Shown: positions 1 through 12,700, numbered from the stretch's first letter. The stretch: 64,000 nt of DNA from Zygnema cylindricum (GCA_037447655.1 JBBHKE010002841.1:98536-162535); one strand, 5' to 3'. Notes: generated by a model from the sequence alone, not told the origin. Program-made: numbers and translations.

Positions 1-81
1 GTAAATAAAAACAATGGAACAGTTCATTTGGTTCTATGTGTTGTGGTTTTCCATAGTGAAACAACATTTGATAAACAACTC

Positions 82-259
82 TTACAAATTTTGTGGTGTA
101 TTTGTGTAAATCTTGGTGTTGATATAAAAAAATAGTCTGTCAAAGTTGCTGTTCAGCCATCGGTATTTGTGGAAGCTTCCTCTCTTGATTTGTTCTACGA
201 TGACTACTGCTGCATCTTCTTCATCTTCAGTACCAACACTTGTCTCAGAACAACAGTTA
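82..259 (-). CDS. possible terminal exon, unrecognised
   Basis: On the minus strand an open frame runs from a possible 3' splice site (minus CACTTAG at about 260-266) to a TAA at 82-84. It includes an acidic stretch around GTEDEEDAAVVIVEQIK. I do not recognise the protein and no partner exon is visible. The frame is short and may be chance; it is listed only because its composition differs from the surrounding AT-rich sequence. Confidence 0.15.
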
Positions 260-1386
260 CTAAGTGATACAATCTTTTTGTGAGGTTCAATTTTAGTACT
301 AAATTTGGGAAATGGTTTTTTTTAAATTAGAACCACGTTCGTGAAATGCTTTGCCCGCTAAACATAAAAAAATATAGTTGTGGTTCTAAATGTGTTTATG
401 TGGTGTTTTAAACATTCTCAACAAATAGTTTACAACAAAGTGATACCTTTTGGTGTTGTGTATCTTGGTTTACTTGACAAGGTAACAAAAATAAATGAAT
501 GAATAAAGTGAAATATTGAATAATGGCTAACAAGCATTGGCGGCAGGTTAAATCCATATAATGTTCATTGGTATTGGTGTGTGCGATCTACAAGGAACTC
601 TGACTTCTTTAACTTTATCTCTAGCTAGTGGATTATATTTCGCGTAACAATTGTAAGGTAATGGCGCCTTCCATTTGTAATTTCACAGTTGAAACTCAAA
701 AAGTTATTGGATGAGAGAATGTGTTAAGAGGCCGAAAAATGTCTTCTCACTCATACAACTAGGTAGTGTCATTTTTATTTCATCATTGAACACGAAAATG
801 AATTGGCTTTAATTTAAATCATTTATGTTGTCGAATATGTATACTTGAAATTAATAACTATTTTATATGCTACTTTTTTTGCACAAAATCGGGTACTAGT
901 GCTAACAAAAACAAACACCAAAGAGTACAATAAAGTTGCCACGTCATATTGTACCAAACTAGTTATAGTAGGGGTGGCGTCCATCAGGAATTTCTGTAAT
1001 TGTACGGCCAACATTACAGGATGCCACATTTTGAACGATGTTCTTTCGCGTAGAGTCTGTAATCCACGTGTTCGGGAATGAGTGGTACCACGTAAGATAC
1101 GATCGTATATTGAAAATCGTCAAATATTTTTTTCACCGACTAACTTCAACTCGAAATCATCATTTTGTATACCATGTACGTGTGGACCAGGGCATCGTAC
1201 CGCACAAATTGTGTACTCTTTGCAAACGCTTGTCAGATGCCAGGTCAATTTTTAGGGTTCCTGCTTTTTCGCGTGACGAATGAGCGCTGCCACAAATAGT
1301 GTTACGAATGGCTGGTAACAAAAAGGGCGCGACGAAAATTTGTTACGAAATTACTAGTGTGATTTCGGTTGGATTTTTAATGTATA

Positions 1387-2640
1387 TGGGCCATAGTTCA
1401 AAAGTAGGCGTTTTTATGTTAGGCCTTTGGTCGACGCCTTTATCGTAAGTTGTGTTATGAGCTTTTCATGTGATATTCTTAGATCGCTACTTTGATCAAC
1501 GACCATCCGATCGTCCGAATCTGACGGTGTAAAACAAATTTTTTGGTCCGATTGTTTTAATTGGACCAATTTTTGGTCCGAATGTTTTAATTGGTCCGAA
1601 TGGGTCCGAACACAATATGGGTCTTAAGGTCATATTGTATGTTTTGCATACAATAGGCATATTGTATGGGCCTACTTTCACCTACTTTTGAACTATGATA
1701 TGGGCGTGTCCCCATGTAACCGAAACTTTGAAACGCTACTTTGGATTTTAGCGCAAATATTACGGTGTACTTTTCAAAGTGTGGCTATGTCAATCGTTAC
1801 TTGCACGTTCATTACTTCGAATATGTGACAATTGTAGACGTCTACGAAATGTGCGACAGTCTACGAAACGAAATGTAGACGACTACGAAACTACGAAACT
1901 TCCTAAAAACGGCGACGGTTGTAGACGTCGAGGTTTTTGTGACGTTGTAGATGTTTAGGGTTTTGTGACATAGCGAAGTCATGCTACCATGTGACGTCAT
2001 CAATACGTACATTTTCCACCATGGCTTCCCGGTTTCGTTTTCTTATCTTTTATCATTCGATATGCCATCAAACTTAGACCATAAATATATAAAAAAAAAG
2101 AAAAAATATATATTTTTCATTTTATACTATTGTTGCTACATCTCGTGTAAATAGGATAGAAATAGTAGTGGTCGAGTGAGAAAGAGGGGGAGAGACAAGG
2201 ACACCGTAAAATTTTGCAAAGGACCCATGAAGGAAAGTGGAGGTCCGAGACCCGTGCAAATTATTTTCAGTACATGTTTGTCATTTTCTTATGTGCATGC
2301 GCGTGACGAGCAATGAAAAAAATAGCGTGTACTTTCCTTCGTGCAACAAATTTCGAAAACGTTTGACACGTGCAATCCAGGTTTTCTATTCGTCAATAGG
2401 GTAGTATTTTGATTAAAATCAGGTCGCGATTTGATTCTAGTGCAAGTGTGAAGACGAGCTGGCAGTGGGTCGCGATGATAATAACGCCAAATTGTCGTAC
2501 CTTCCAAGTTCCAATATGACGCAAAATGTACTTGTGTTTTTGCCCATTTTTCGTACGGCGTAATATTTTATCGTTGCAAGTCCCGTTTTTTGTGAAAACG
2601 ACAGAAAAAAACTCTTACTTGAACACATGGGGACACACCC
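1387..2640. mobile_element. TA-flanked inverted-repeat element, CCCCATG family
   Basis: The left end TGGGCGTGTCCCCATGT and the right end ACATGGGGACACACCC are inverted repeats, with TA at 1385-1386 and 2641-2642. The interior matches, in opposite orientation, the element at 4695-5643. The homologous uninterrupted segment in family X copy 2 (around 37110-37170) acts as an empty site. The hAT-type MITE 1392-1697 later inserted five bases inside its left end. Confidence 0.75.
1392..1697. mobile_element. hAT-type MITE (CATAG family), copy 1
   Basis: The terminal inverted repeat is CATAGTTCAAAAGTAGG. A perfect 8-bp target duplication ATATGGGC lies at 1384-1391 and 1698-1705. An 8-bp duplication with ends starting CA is the hAT signature. 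Homologous copies lie at 46533-46989 and 61781-62236. There is no coding capacity. Confidence 0.9.
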
Positions 2641-2964
2641 TATATCATGTGCGAAATCTTTCGATTTCCGCTGGTTGCCGTCCTGACAGGTATGTTCATT
2701 ATCTAACGTGTCGTCACTCAGATTTTTTTGTAAATGGTGATGAACCTCCTCGAGTTACTTCACCATTTACATAAACTTTTAAAGCGAATGCTTCGCGAAA
2801 AACATCCAACGGTCATTGTTACCTCCTAAAAAATTGGAGAATATTTGTGAGATTCTATGTAATTTTGTTCGCGAATAAAAACAAAATAAGAGATACCGAG
2901 TAGTACAAAGAGGTCCGGATTTTTGTAAACAACCTCACTTTTCGTCTGATGGAACGCCACCCTA

Positions 2965-4692
2965 ATACTAATTTTGCCGTAGCGCTAATGAATTTTTAAT
3001 GGTAACAACGACGGGTAATGTAGTGTAAACCTTTTTCGTGTCGATAACTATGACCAATAGGTAAATAGAAAAACAAAACTAAAAAGAACGTGATTTGTAA
3101 ATATTAAACAAACCAAGTGTGGCTACCCAAAAGACAAATATGTCTAGTTAATGGTTAACCCTCGAAGGCGTATCAACCCATCAAAGAGTAGTTTTGTGAA
3201 CAAATATGAATAAATGAGTTTTATTAACAAGGTGCGGCGTAAGCCATTTGAATACATAATTGGAACGATTGAGGAAAATGAAAATGAATGTGAAAAACTA
3301 AACACAAGGGGTACAAAATAATATGTGGTAAAACGTAGGAGTGGATGGCAATTAATTTGAAATTATCGTCTATAACTCGTGATGCCATCCGAGGGAAAAA
3401 CATGACTATAGAGGAAAAATAATGACGAGTATCAAAGGACAAATTCCCACCTCTCCATCAATCTACTAGAAGAGGTTAAACATGATTAAAATATTGTGGA
3501 AGTGATAAATTCGGCTTCAACCGTCAACTTTTTTGCTATCACTTATGAATGCCGTTGTGAGAGGAAGGCTTAACTCGGAAAGTTGTTCGTTAAAAAATGA
3601 TAAAACTTATCTTTTCATAAACAATCTCCAGCAGTAACATTAACGCGGTTGAAAGCTACGCAACAAACGTGAAAAAACAACAAAAAAAAATATACGAGGA
3701 AGAGATAAGGGACAAACATGGAAAAAAAACACGAGAGCAAGGTGTTAACCGTATATTGTATCTATGATGTACTAGAAAAAACGCAGATGATTGGATCCAT
3801 TGAGAAGACTATATGACCATTGTGGCACTTTTTGATGGTTTTCTATTCTAAAAAGCATATGCATTTTTCACATATATTTTGATATAGAGCTTTACTTTTA
3901 CGCTTTCAACTTATTTAAATCAATGGGAATTGTAAATATATAAAAGGTTTAGTAAGAAAGCGCAATGGTAAACCGCCCGAGTAAATGGGAACAGAGGAAA
4001 CGAACAACTATAAAGGTTTAAAAAAACAGAGAACACAAGGAACCAAGCCTAAATGAAACATGGAAAAGTGAAATAATATTGAAGGAACGAACTCAAAGAG
4101 AAAGGCTGACAAACAAAATACATGGAAAGGAACTAAAACACAATAACAACAGCAATGGAAAACACTCTAACATAAATTATCAGAACAATCACTATATAGA
4201 GCCAGAACCCACGCTATAGAGGAGCACAAAAAGGTTTCCAACGGACAAATTTATGCATTAAAGTCTTTTGTAATTTTCCCGCAGCAACATGCCGTACACC
4301 ATACGATGTTGTTATTGGACAGTTGCGATGAGTTTTAGCAGATCGATATACCAACCACCAATCCTGACAAACTTAATTACCGAAAATGCCAATAATGAGA
4401 AGGCATTTATGAGTTTTTACGTGTGACGAGTTAATTGCCGAGATTACCGTATTTTCGTACTAAATACTAAAGATATTTTACGTAAGCATTTACATTGTAG
4501 AAATTTCAAATTTTACTAGTACAACTCTAGGGTGAGCCGTACGTAGATTTATGCAAAAATACTGAAAAAGCTTGTACGGTTTACCCTCAAAACCAGGGTA
4601 AAAAACTAGAAATCCGTTAGTGTAATTAGTGATTACCCTATTGTCAACCACTTACCAACCATAGGGTAAGTACAAAGTATAAAGTATACTAT
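2965..4692. other. AT-rich intergenic stretch, no feature seen
   Basis: Low-complexity, purine- and AT-rich sequence with no convincing exon, RNA gene or complete repeat. Short open frames here lack any family resemblance. Confidence 0.5.
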
Positions 4693-4694
4693 TA

Positions 4695-5643
4695 ACGGTA
4701 CGTCCCCATGTATTAAAGTATCTACTTTTCTCTGTCTTTTTGCCCTAAAATTTAGGGAACTTTGACAAAAACTCTGGCCGTACGAGAAAATCATTTTTAC
4801 CAAAGTAGAGTGAACGTCAATTCATACTTTAGATGTATGGTGTGTTTGTCGTCATGTGAACGCATTTTGGCGTTTTCCCCTTTTCGACCGCCGAGCAAGA
4901 GAATCCAGCCCAAAAAAAAAACTTCATCCAAAATCACCTCGAGTGGGTGATTTTAGTTAAAGTATTGTACCGCTCAAGTAGCGAATGAAAACGACCCATG
5001 CACGCGCCACAAGAGTGGGAAAATTTTAGGACGAGGGAGAGTCCTCGCTATTTTTCTCCTTGCCCGTCACGCGCATGTACGGAAAAAAGATTGCAGGGGT
5101 CTCGGACCTCCACTTTCATTCATAAGGTCCTTTGCAAAATTTTGCGCCCTCGTCGCCTCTCCACTCTCACACTACCGCTTTCATCTCACACTATTTAGAA
5201 CGAGACATGACAAATTTGGTATAAAATGAAATATATTTTAAAAATATTATTTTTGACAATTTTTAGGTTTTTTTTAAATGGCAAATCGAGTGAGAAAAGT
5301 AGAAAAAACGAAATCGGGAAACCATGGCGGAAAGTTATTGAATCAGTGACGTCGACGTTGTCACGAGTAAGCATGACGTCACGATGTCACCAAACCCTAA
5401 ACATCTACAATTTCACAAAAATCTAGACGTCTACCACTGGTTCTGTTTTTGTTGGCGTCACTAATCGTCGGAAGTTTCGTAGTCGGCTTCAATCGTCACA
5501 AGTTGTACCTACGTCTACAACCGTCACATTTCAAAGTCCCGATTTCATTTTCGCACATAGGGACGCTCTTCAAAGTAGTACGGAGAATCTTCACTACAGT
5601 CCAAAATATTTTATCAAGGTACCGATTTCATGGGAACGTACCT
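4695..5643. mobile_element. TA-flanked inverted-repeat element, CCCCATG family, inverted copy
   Basis: The ends are ACGGTACGTCCCCATG and the complement of AAGGTACGTTCCCATG, with TA at 4693-4694 and 5644-5645. The interior is the reverse-complement relative of 1706-2640: both contain a GGAGGTCCGAGACCC block, a TTTTGCAAAGGACC block and GACGTCA motifs. The two copies face each other across about 2 kb. Confidence 0.7.
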
Positions 5644-5821
5644 TAAGATTCACCCCTCGTTTGGACGGTAAACTGTACGGATGGCACAGATAAGTTCGGC
5701 TGCCCAAAAACTGTACGATTTACCCTAAAAAAAGTGCAAATTTGCCGCATCACCTACTGTAGCTTAGGTTATCTTATGGCTATAGGCATCTTAGCAATTA
5801 TTTCACTCTAAAATGGATACA

Positions 5822-5908
5822 AACGGGAGTTTATATTTGAGTACAGTACAGTACAGTACAGTAATGTCAAGTACAGTAAGGTACAATATTGTACAGTGTA
5901 GTACAGTA
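5822..5908. repeat. TACAG pentanucleotide tract
   Basis: Imperfect GTACAGTACAGTACA repeats lead directly into the left end of a MITE. Similar short tracts occur at 7260-7282, 18860-18974, 31368-31381 and 62400-62409, nearly always next to a MITE end. Confidence 0.8.
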
Positions 5909-6524
5909 CATCGCGAATCGTAATTAGAGTAAATTACTCTAATTCGGTCGCTCGAAATTTCGACTCTTTCACATCAAATAGAGTAATCGATTCTAATTTT
6001 TTCCTTATTCTATTTAAGGTAAGGTTTAATTAGCGTAAAAAATTATAATATAGGTTCGTTTTAAATAGTGTGGATTACGGACGACGTCCGACCGTGCAAA
6101 ATTGTACTTTTATAAGAAAAAAGGTACAAATAATGATTTAATAGAATCACGCTCGCACGTGAAATCGCACTAAACAAAAAATCAATCACATAAAAAAAAA
6201 GCCGTTCGCATAACTCTCGTCCGTCTACAGCATCGTCGTCAGTGTGAACATTAACTGACATTCAGCGCGACAAATAGTTCTAACGTCATAATGACGTCAA
6301 AACTATACGGACTGACACATTTTGTTCATCTACGTAATTTAGTGTTCATAATTATCGAGCAAATAATTATCGCCGACATAACCCAATATAGAATAACTAA
6401 ATAAATTAGAGTAAACTTCATAGTTGAAAAAGCTCTATCACATAAATTAGCGTCAATTACTCTAATTGTTTTTTTTGGTTTTTTTACTCTAATTTTTTCA
6501 TTACTCTAATTACGATTCGCGGTG
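5909..6524. mobile_element. TA-flanked MITE, family A copy 1
   Basis: The left end CATCGCGAATCGTAATTAG and the right end CTAATTACGATTCGCGGTG are inverted repeats, flanked by TA at 5907-5908 and 6525-6526. The flanks read GTACAG-TA and TA-CTGTA. The interior has an imperfect hairpin around 6078-6090 (CGGACGACGTCCG) and an ACGTCATAATGACGT palindrome near 6283. Relatives are 16636-17099 and 32140-32640, with a partial copy from 26687. Confidence 0.85.
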
Positions 6525-6531
6525 TACTGTA

Positions 6532-7073
6532 CACCGCCAATCGCTATTAGCGTTGTGTACGCTAATCCCGTCCCGCTTTTTTTTTGATTTATTCTCAAAT
6601 AGCGTAGTTTTTTTTTTTTTTTTTTCTTTATTCTATTTAGGGTTATATTCAGTACGTTGTCTCTTAAATAGAGTGGTGTACGGTCAGTGTCAGACCGTAC
6701 ATAAATGTACCTTATTAAGTTAAAAATTACAATAAATTAGTTTTATTACCCGCGGACGCATGAGAATGTGCGTTCTAAAAAGGAAAAAAAACCAGGTCGT
6801 AAAAAATCCCGCTCGCACATATTCGTCCGACAGCCGCGTTTCGACCGTGTGAATGTACGATTTGTGTACGATTTGTCAGATTTTGTACGGAGACCTATAT
6901 TAGTGTAAGCATGTTTGCGACCGACATTATTTTTTTCAAAGATCCAAATTACCATAATCAAACAATTAGAATGTATGATTTTTTCCAAAATTTTCAAATT
7001 CTTAAATAGCGTACACCACGGTAATTATTTGTATACGCTAATGAAACCTACACGCTAATAGCGATTGGAGGTG
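6532..7073. mobile_element. TA-flanked MITE, family B copy 1
   Basis: The ends CACCGCCAATCGCTATTAGC and the complementary GCTAATAGCGATTGGAGGTG have TA outside. Only TACTGTA separates it from the preceding family A element. Hairpins lie at 6678-6700 (GTACGGTC/GACCGTAC) and 6754-6775 (GGACGCA/TGCGTTC). It is nearly identical to 39415-39943 and, inverted, to 7283-7821. A conserved open frame across the copies looks like a by-product of sequence identity. Confidence 0.9.
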
Positions 7074-7282
7074 TACTGTTCTGTAGTCAATGCTCCCGTA
7101 ACATTCAATCCCGTTGTGAATCCAGACTATTTATAGGATTAGGCGACAAAAGTGCCGGTTTTTTTTTTTTATTATTTATCCGTTGGACATCGTTGCAGTA
7201 CCCAGCCTGTACGGCAAAGACCAGAACCAGAACCAAAGAGTACGGATTGTAAGAACAGTATACAGTACAGTACAGTCCAGTA

Positions 7283-7821
7283 CACCGGCAATCGTTATTA
7301 GCGTGTAAGTTTTTTTAGCGTATAAAAATAATTATCGTGGTGTACGCTATTTAAGAATTTGAAAATTTTGGAAAAAATCATACATTCTAATTGTTTGGTT
7401 ATGGTAATTTGGATCTTTGAAAAAAATAATGTCGGTCGCAAACATGCTTACACTAATATAGGTCTCCGAACAAAATCTGACAAATCGTACACAAATCGTA
7501 CATTCACACGGTCGAAACGTAGCTGTCGGACGAATATGTGCGAGCGGGATTTTTTACGACCTGGTTTTTTCCCTTTTTAGAACGCACATTCTCATGCGTC
7601 TGCGGTTACTAAAACTAATTTATTGTACTTTTTATTTTAAAAAAGTACATTTATGTACGGTCTGACACTGACCGTACACCACTCTATTTAAGAGACAACG
7701 TACTGAAAATAACCCTAAATAGAATAAAGAAAAAAATAGAATGAACTACACTAATGGAGAATAAAAATAAAAAAAAGCGGGACGGAATTAGCGTACACAA
7801 CGCTAATAACGATTGGCGGTG
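7283..7821. mobile_element. TA-flanked MITE, family B copy 2 (inverted)
   Basis: A close copy of 6532-7073 in reverse orientation, 209 bases away. The ends CACCGGCAATCGTTATTAGC and GCTAATAACGATTGGCGGTG have TA on both sides. The facing pair could form a 540-base-arm hairpin if transcribed. Confidence 0.9.
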
Positions 7822-7845
7822 TAGTACGCCCGAACAGGGGAATTG

Positions 7846-8166
7846 CTATGGGAACAGACCAAAAGTTTAGACGGACACGCCGAAAGAAATGCCGTAGACA
7901 AATGTTCTCTTTCAGGAGACCTACTAGGATTTGACGCGTGTCCACTTGACCGCGCGAAAAATTCAAAGTTTGTACGGAGGGCAGTTAACACCATCCTGAC
8001 AACGCCCGTCGAGACATCCCCAACGGTGAGAAGCATAAATTTTCGATGGGGTTGGCCACGTGGTATCGCGTCTATCGCGTGGATGGACGGTCGACAGGCG
8101 GACTCAACCGAAAATTTCAAACGAGTCCGTACGAAGGTCATCAGACTGCAAGGAACCAGTAAATGA
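7846..8166 (+). CDS. hypothetical open frame, unrecognised
   Basis: About 107 codons are open here with fairly balanced codon use and higher complexity than the flanks. There is no ATG at the start, and the opposite strand is open over much of the same stretch. No domain is recognised. It could be an exon of an unseen gene or a transposon relic; a real gene is unproven. Confidence 0.15.
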   Translation, partial: LWEQTKSLDGHAERNAVDKCSLSGDLLGFDACPLDRAKNSKFVRRAVNTILTTPVETSPTVRSINFRWGWPRGIASIAWMDGRQADSTENFKRVRTKVIRLQGTSK

Positions 8167-9768
8167 AAAATACATATTATATAATTAAGTACGAACTCCT
8201 TTCAAAAAGTTAAAAGTCTGTTCGGTTTCGCTCGTCAAAACTCAGAACCGATACCGGCGCTAGGCGTTTTAGCCAACCAGATCAAAAGACGATATCTTCA
8301 CACGCGTTGTCAGAGATGTTGTTATCGGCCGTCGGTACGGACGACGATTTTGTTCACGGGCTCCTGTAGACACCCCGCAAAACCCACAGCTGAAAGTGTA
8401 CGGCTTATTTTTCTGACTGTGCAGGTACTGTAGCAGTTGGGGTGCCCACCTAGGAATTCCTGCCGAAGATATCCGAGGGTTCAGAGTCAAAAAAGTTCAA
8501 AATTTGGAATTCAAATTTTATAAAGTGCCGAGACTTACCCGTACTCACCGTCTCCATATCTGGCAACTAGCCGACACCAAATGGTTTCTGCCGCTACATT
8601 CAAATTTTTGATACTCTGAATACTGCAGGAAGAAACAAATAAGAAGAAGGCTTACTCCTCTTCAGTAGGCGAGTCTGCTCCATTCAATCTCCGAAGCAGG
8701 CTGTATTTTTTTCTAAGCCGTAGTCTTTTTTTTTAAAAGACTGTATTTTTGCTCTATCCTTTGCAAGCTTCTGTGATGATGAGGCTGGAAGATCTCTATG
8801 TAGGAAGAAGTCTTGCAGTTTTCTAAGTCTGATAATCTTCAAAGTTTGCCTCACAGGAGGCATCCAGATGTTATCACATCTGAGTTTGCGTTTTTTCTGT
8901 AAGTCTCTCCTCTTGGTTTGAAAGAGTTAAATACTAGTTAACTACTCTTTGCCTAGTTGTTAGAGTCTGTCTGCTGTGATGTATCTTATGACGGCTATTC
9001 TCCTGTCGTTACTGCCTGCTAAAGTCACACCTTTACATGATTTCCTTGAATCTGCACAGTGACTGTTACAATAGCTCGATGACACCCGAGAGGAAAATGA
9101 CTATCAGGATAATTATACGCACGTTATTACTGCCCTTAAGGGCCATTAATAGCAGTAATCGTACAGAAAATTGCACGTTTTCTTACAGCTGAATCATACA
9201 GTTTTCTGTAAGATTACTGCGATTGTGCTAGTATCGCCAGTAATAACGTACATATAATTTCCCTGTTTGTAGTCTAGTTTATTTTACTAGTTTGTCAGCA
9301 AGAGATCAAAATCTTGAGAAGTTGAGGTTTGACAATGATTTTACTGACTGTTTTTTGTTTTGCTAATTATTTCCGTCAGGCCAACAGCATTGCAACTGAC
9401 ATCAAGAATATCAACGAGGGCGTAAACTTTTGTTTCTGAAGGGAGACAATCTTCACGTTTTCAGTTAGATTCCACCAAGCATTGGACACATCTTGAGTTT
9501 CAAAATAATCTCCAGGGAGAAATGTCGACTGGAAGGATTTTACAAAATTCTGGCTCACAAAATTATCGAGGGCCCTCTTGTAAGAGTCCTGTCAGACCCG
9601 TGTTTTCTTCCTCTTATGTTGAGTTCTTCACACCAGTGCTGTTTTTGGTTTGCTCCTTTTTTTTGGCTTCCCTTATAGAAGAACTGTAGAATATTGCGTT
9701 GTTTTTATAATTTCTGTTAATGTTGGAATAATGACAAAAACTATGCTTTCTCTTACGTGCCAGGTGCT
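8167..9768. other. region upstream of the PHIP1-like gene
   Basis: No coding exon was identified. The stretch probably includes the promoter and 5' leader of the gene at 9769. A pyrimidine-rich run ending in TACGTGCCAG just before the ATG resembles a 3' splice site, so a leader intron is possible. A fold-back hairpin lies at 9111-9258. Confidence 0.4.
9111..9258. repeat. imperfect fold-back hairpin
   Basis: The left arm 9113-9170 and right arm 9200-9257 are inverted copies. Blocks CGTTATTACTG, GCAGTAATC and ACAGAAAA occur in one arm and, complemented and in reverse order, in the other. About 30 bases separate the arms. It could be a tiny MITE or a small-RNA precursor. Confidence 0.7.
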
Positions 9769-12700
9769 ATGACTAAGATTCCAATGTATAACGAAGACAA
9801 AGAAAATCGGTCGGGTGGTGGATTTATGAAGGCTATGTCAACTCCTCATATTTTTGTCAAAGTGGAGAATGGAAGCTGCCGAACTTCCGGTAGAGATGTT
9901 AGAGAACCGGAAAAAAATTCCGTCCAAAATACTTCTAAAAACTGTACAGAATTTAGGATGCGCCCAGTCTTGGCAGATCTAAATGCAGGCCAGTGTGCAC
10001 CGCTTATTGTGAAAAAATCAAGGGCTTGTGTAAAAGAGAGGAGAATTGGTATCCAGAATGATGAAATTTGTGTATCAAAAGCTTGGGAATGGAGAGAAGT
10101 TTCCGATAATTCATCCGAAAACTCAGAGATGTCAGAAAGATCTGCAAGAAATGATGATCTTGAGGATGAGGATTTTGGAAGAGATGAGAATGGATGGGAA
10201 GACGTTAGGAGAAGGCTAGCTTTCTCGGAATTTGAAGTTGAACTAGATGACCACGAAATGGTAGAGGATATGGTGGATTATTCTAATAGAATGACAGAGG
10301 CAGCGCTTGAGGAGGCGGAGGGAAGTAGCAGTGAGCATGATTGTAGGGAGAGTGATTTTGAAAATTTTAGTTTTGAAAAATGTGAATTTGAAAAATTGTC
10401 TATGAGGGAATGTACATGTAACAGTTGCTTATTATGCAAAGAAAGGTTTTTGCAGCAGCAGGTGTGCGAGACTGGCGTTTACTGGAATGGAAAAGATTCA
10501 CAATTGTCAGGAACATATTGGAAAAGTAGGGGTATGAACAACAATGAGAGGTGTTGTAGGTGGATGGAAGAAAATGAAGCCGGTCAATTAGTGGTAGAAA
10601 TAGAGGTAGAGGATGTAGATGACGTAGATGATAGTGAGTTGACACAACAAGAAGGAAACAGTGACTCAGATAGTGATGTCGAAGACGAGGAAGACGACGC
10701 GGAGGAGAATGGTGATGAACAAGAGGAATCGGACGACGAGGATGAGGAGGAGGAGGAGGAGGGGGAGGAGGAAGATGAGGATGAGGGGGAGGAAAAAGAC
10801 AATGATGGGGAAGGAAAGGAAGTGAAGAAAGAAGCTGAAGGGGAAGGTGATGATGAGGATGAAGATGATGAGGAAGAGGATGATGAGGATGATGAGGATG
10901 AAGAAGAAGATGAGGAGGAAGAAGAGGAGGATGGTGATGAAGAGAAAGTTGAACAAATAAAGACACAACAGGAAATAGTGAAGCCAACCCCATCTGCTTC
11001 TCAAGGCTATGCAAAGGGCTTAGATACAAGGTAATACATGTCTTTTGTCTCCTCAACCGCTCTCACATCTACGGTTTGTTCTCTAGAAAACGGTGAAACG
11101 TTGATGTAATAGTTATCTGTTGCTAGTTGTACCTCTGTTAGCAACTGGTGAGTTTTTTATTTTGTGATTTGTGCCTTCAAATCTTGGCTGCTTCCCTTTT
11201 TGGTATCTGGATCTAAGTCATAATTCTAATTTGCGAATGGGCTTGGAAACGCTGTATGTGGATTTCCTAAAACAATGCGTATTGGATGCACATAACATCA
11301 GGCGACCTGATATAGCATTTTCACGTTTTGCTCTTTTGAACCAAGGTTCAAACTTTGCCCCGAGTCAGTTGTCTCCTCGGGTTCCAGGAGAACAGTGTTT
11401 GACTTTCTTTTTTTTTTGGTTTTTTGCAGCGAGCCTTTACATGAATCCAAAAGAATTTTTGTTGGTGGAATGCCATACACTGTAACGGATGAAGATATAC
11501 ATTCGTATTTTGCTGATTGTGGTAGCATCTCAGAGATTGATCGTGTAACTTTCCCAGATACAGGGCGATTCAACGGAATTGCTTTTATAACTTTTAAGGT
11601 GAGTTTTTGTCTAATTGCATCTTGTCTTATAGCGTATACGACCACTGTTCTTACTGCCCAGTCATTGCACTAATGATATAGAAAAACGTATTCAGTACAT
11701 TTTTCTCCATGGTTGTTGCGATTACTGGTCAGTAACGCCAGTAGTTGTGAAGGTCTAATTTCCTCAAGAGCATTAATTTCTGTATCACAGCTGAACTTTT
11801 TATTTGTGGCTGGCTCTTTATTTTTGGAAAGAGTTCCATTCCAACAGGCACTTGAATATTTTCTGTCTTCCTTTTAATAAATGTGAATCAGCTGCTTGTT
11901 TCTCAATAAAAGTTCTTGAATCAGGATGGTCCTCCAAGTTTTGTTTTCTGATGCCTTTATGATGATTTTCAGCCTTGATGAGAACGTTGCCAGAGTTTTT
12001 GTCAATTTTGCCAGGTTGTTGCATGTGATTTTTTTTTTTTTTGTTCGGGCATTTGTTTCTTGCCTGTATGATGCCTTATGTGACAAGTCAGTGATCCGAA
12101 ATCAGTAATGAAGGCATTGTGATTCCTATCAACTGCGCAATTGATGTGAAAAGAATAGGGACATCTAACTCCATTGCGAGGATGTTGACAGAAGTTCAAT
12201 TGGGAATCTCTCTGATGCGCGATTGGTGTCATTTATGCCAAAGAAATACTTGTCTTGTTGGCTGATGTGTTTGGTTAATGTCGGTTATGTCCCTCACCTT
12301 TTTTTTTTTTTTTTTTCAGTTTTGCCAGGGTTCGATTTCTGTTTATTATGTGTCCAGATGTGTAAAGTAGACCTGTTGCAAGGGAATCTCTCTGGCTGAC
12401 ATTATCAGGGTTTTTATTTTCTCATATCAAGTTTTTGAATGCCTTTTTGTGGGCTCGCATTCTCTTACTTCATTCGACTTTTGTATTTTTTGCCTGAATG
12501 ATATTCGGTGTGACAATGTCAGTGATCTGAATGTCATTATTGAAGGCATTGTGAATTTTTCCAACAGCGCAACTGATGTGAAAAGAATAGGGACATCTAA
12601 CTCCATTGCGAGGATGTTGACAGAAGTTCAAATTGGGAATCTCTCTGATGCGCGGCTTGTGGTTGATTATGCCGTAGTAATACCTGTCTTCGTCAGCTAG

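Larger units (their letters stand above)
971..2962. mobile_element. TA-flanked inverted-repeat element, family X copy 1, carrying nested insertions
   Basis: The ends are inverted repeats, GGGGTGGCGTCCATCAG on the left and the complement of GGGTGGCGTTCCATCAG on the right. TA dinucleotides sit directly outside at 969-970 and 2963-2964. The interior matches a second copy at 36662-37448, for example TAATCCACGTGTT, GAAAATCGTCAA and GCGAATGCTTCGCG in both. About 1.26 kb of the length (1387-2640) is a later insertion, so the element itself is about 0.74 kb. No transposase frame is visible, so it is a non-autonomous DNA transposon. Confidence 0.75.

Noticed and set aside
5822-5908. TACAG array as a CRISPR-like or regulatory array
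   Set aside because: Direct pentamers without spacers in a eukaryotic context; best read as a microsatellite and MITE target.
6746-7580. Open frame of 73-83 codons conserved in three family B MITEs (RTKSDKSYTNRTFTRSK)
   Set aside because: The copies are nearly identical DNA, so conservation is not evidence of coding. Families E and F keep the same region with substitutions in all codon positions and no common frame length.
10400-11056. Long minus-strand frames rich in His/Pro/Leu or Ser opposite the acidic exon
   Set aside because: They mirror the GAGGAT-type codons of the Asp/Glu tract on the coding strand and have no introns, starts or family resemblance of their own.
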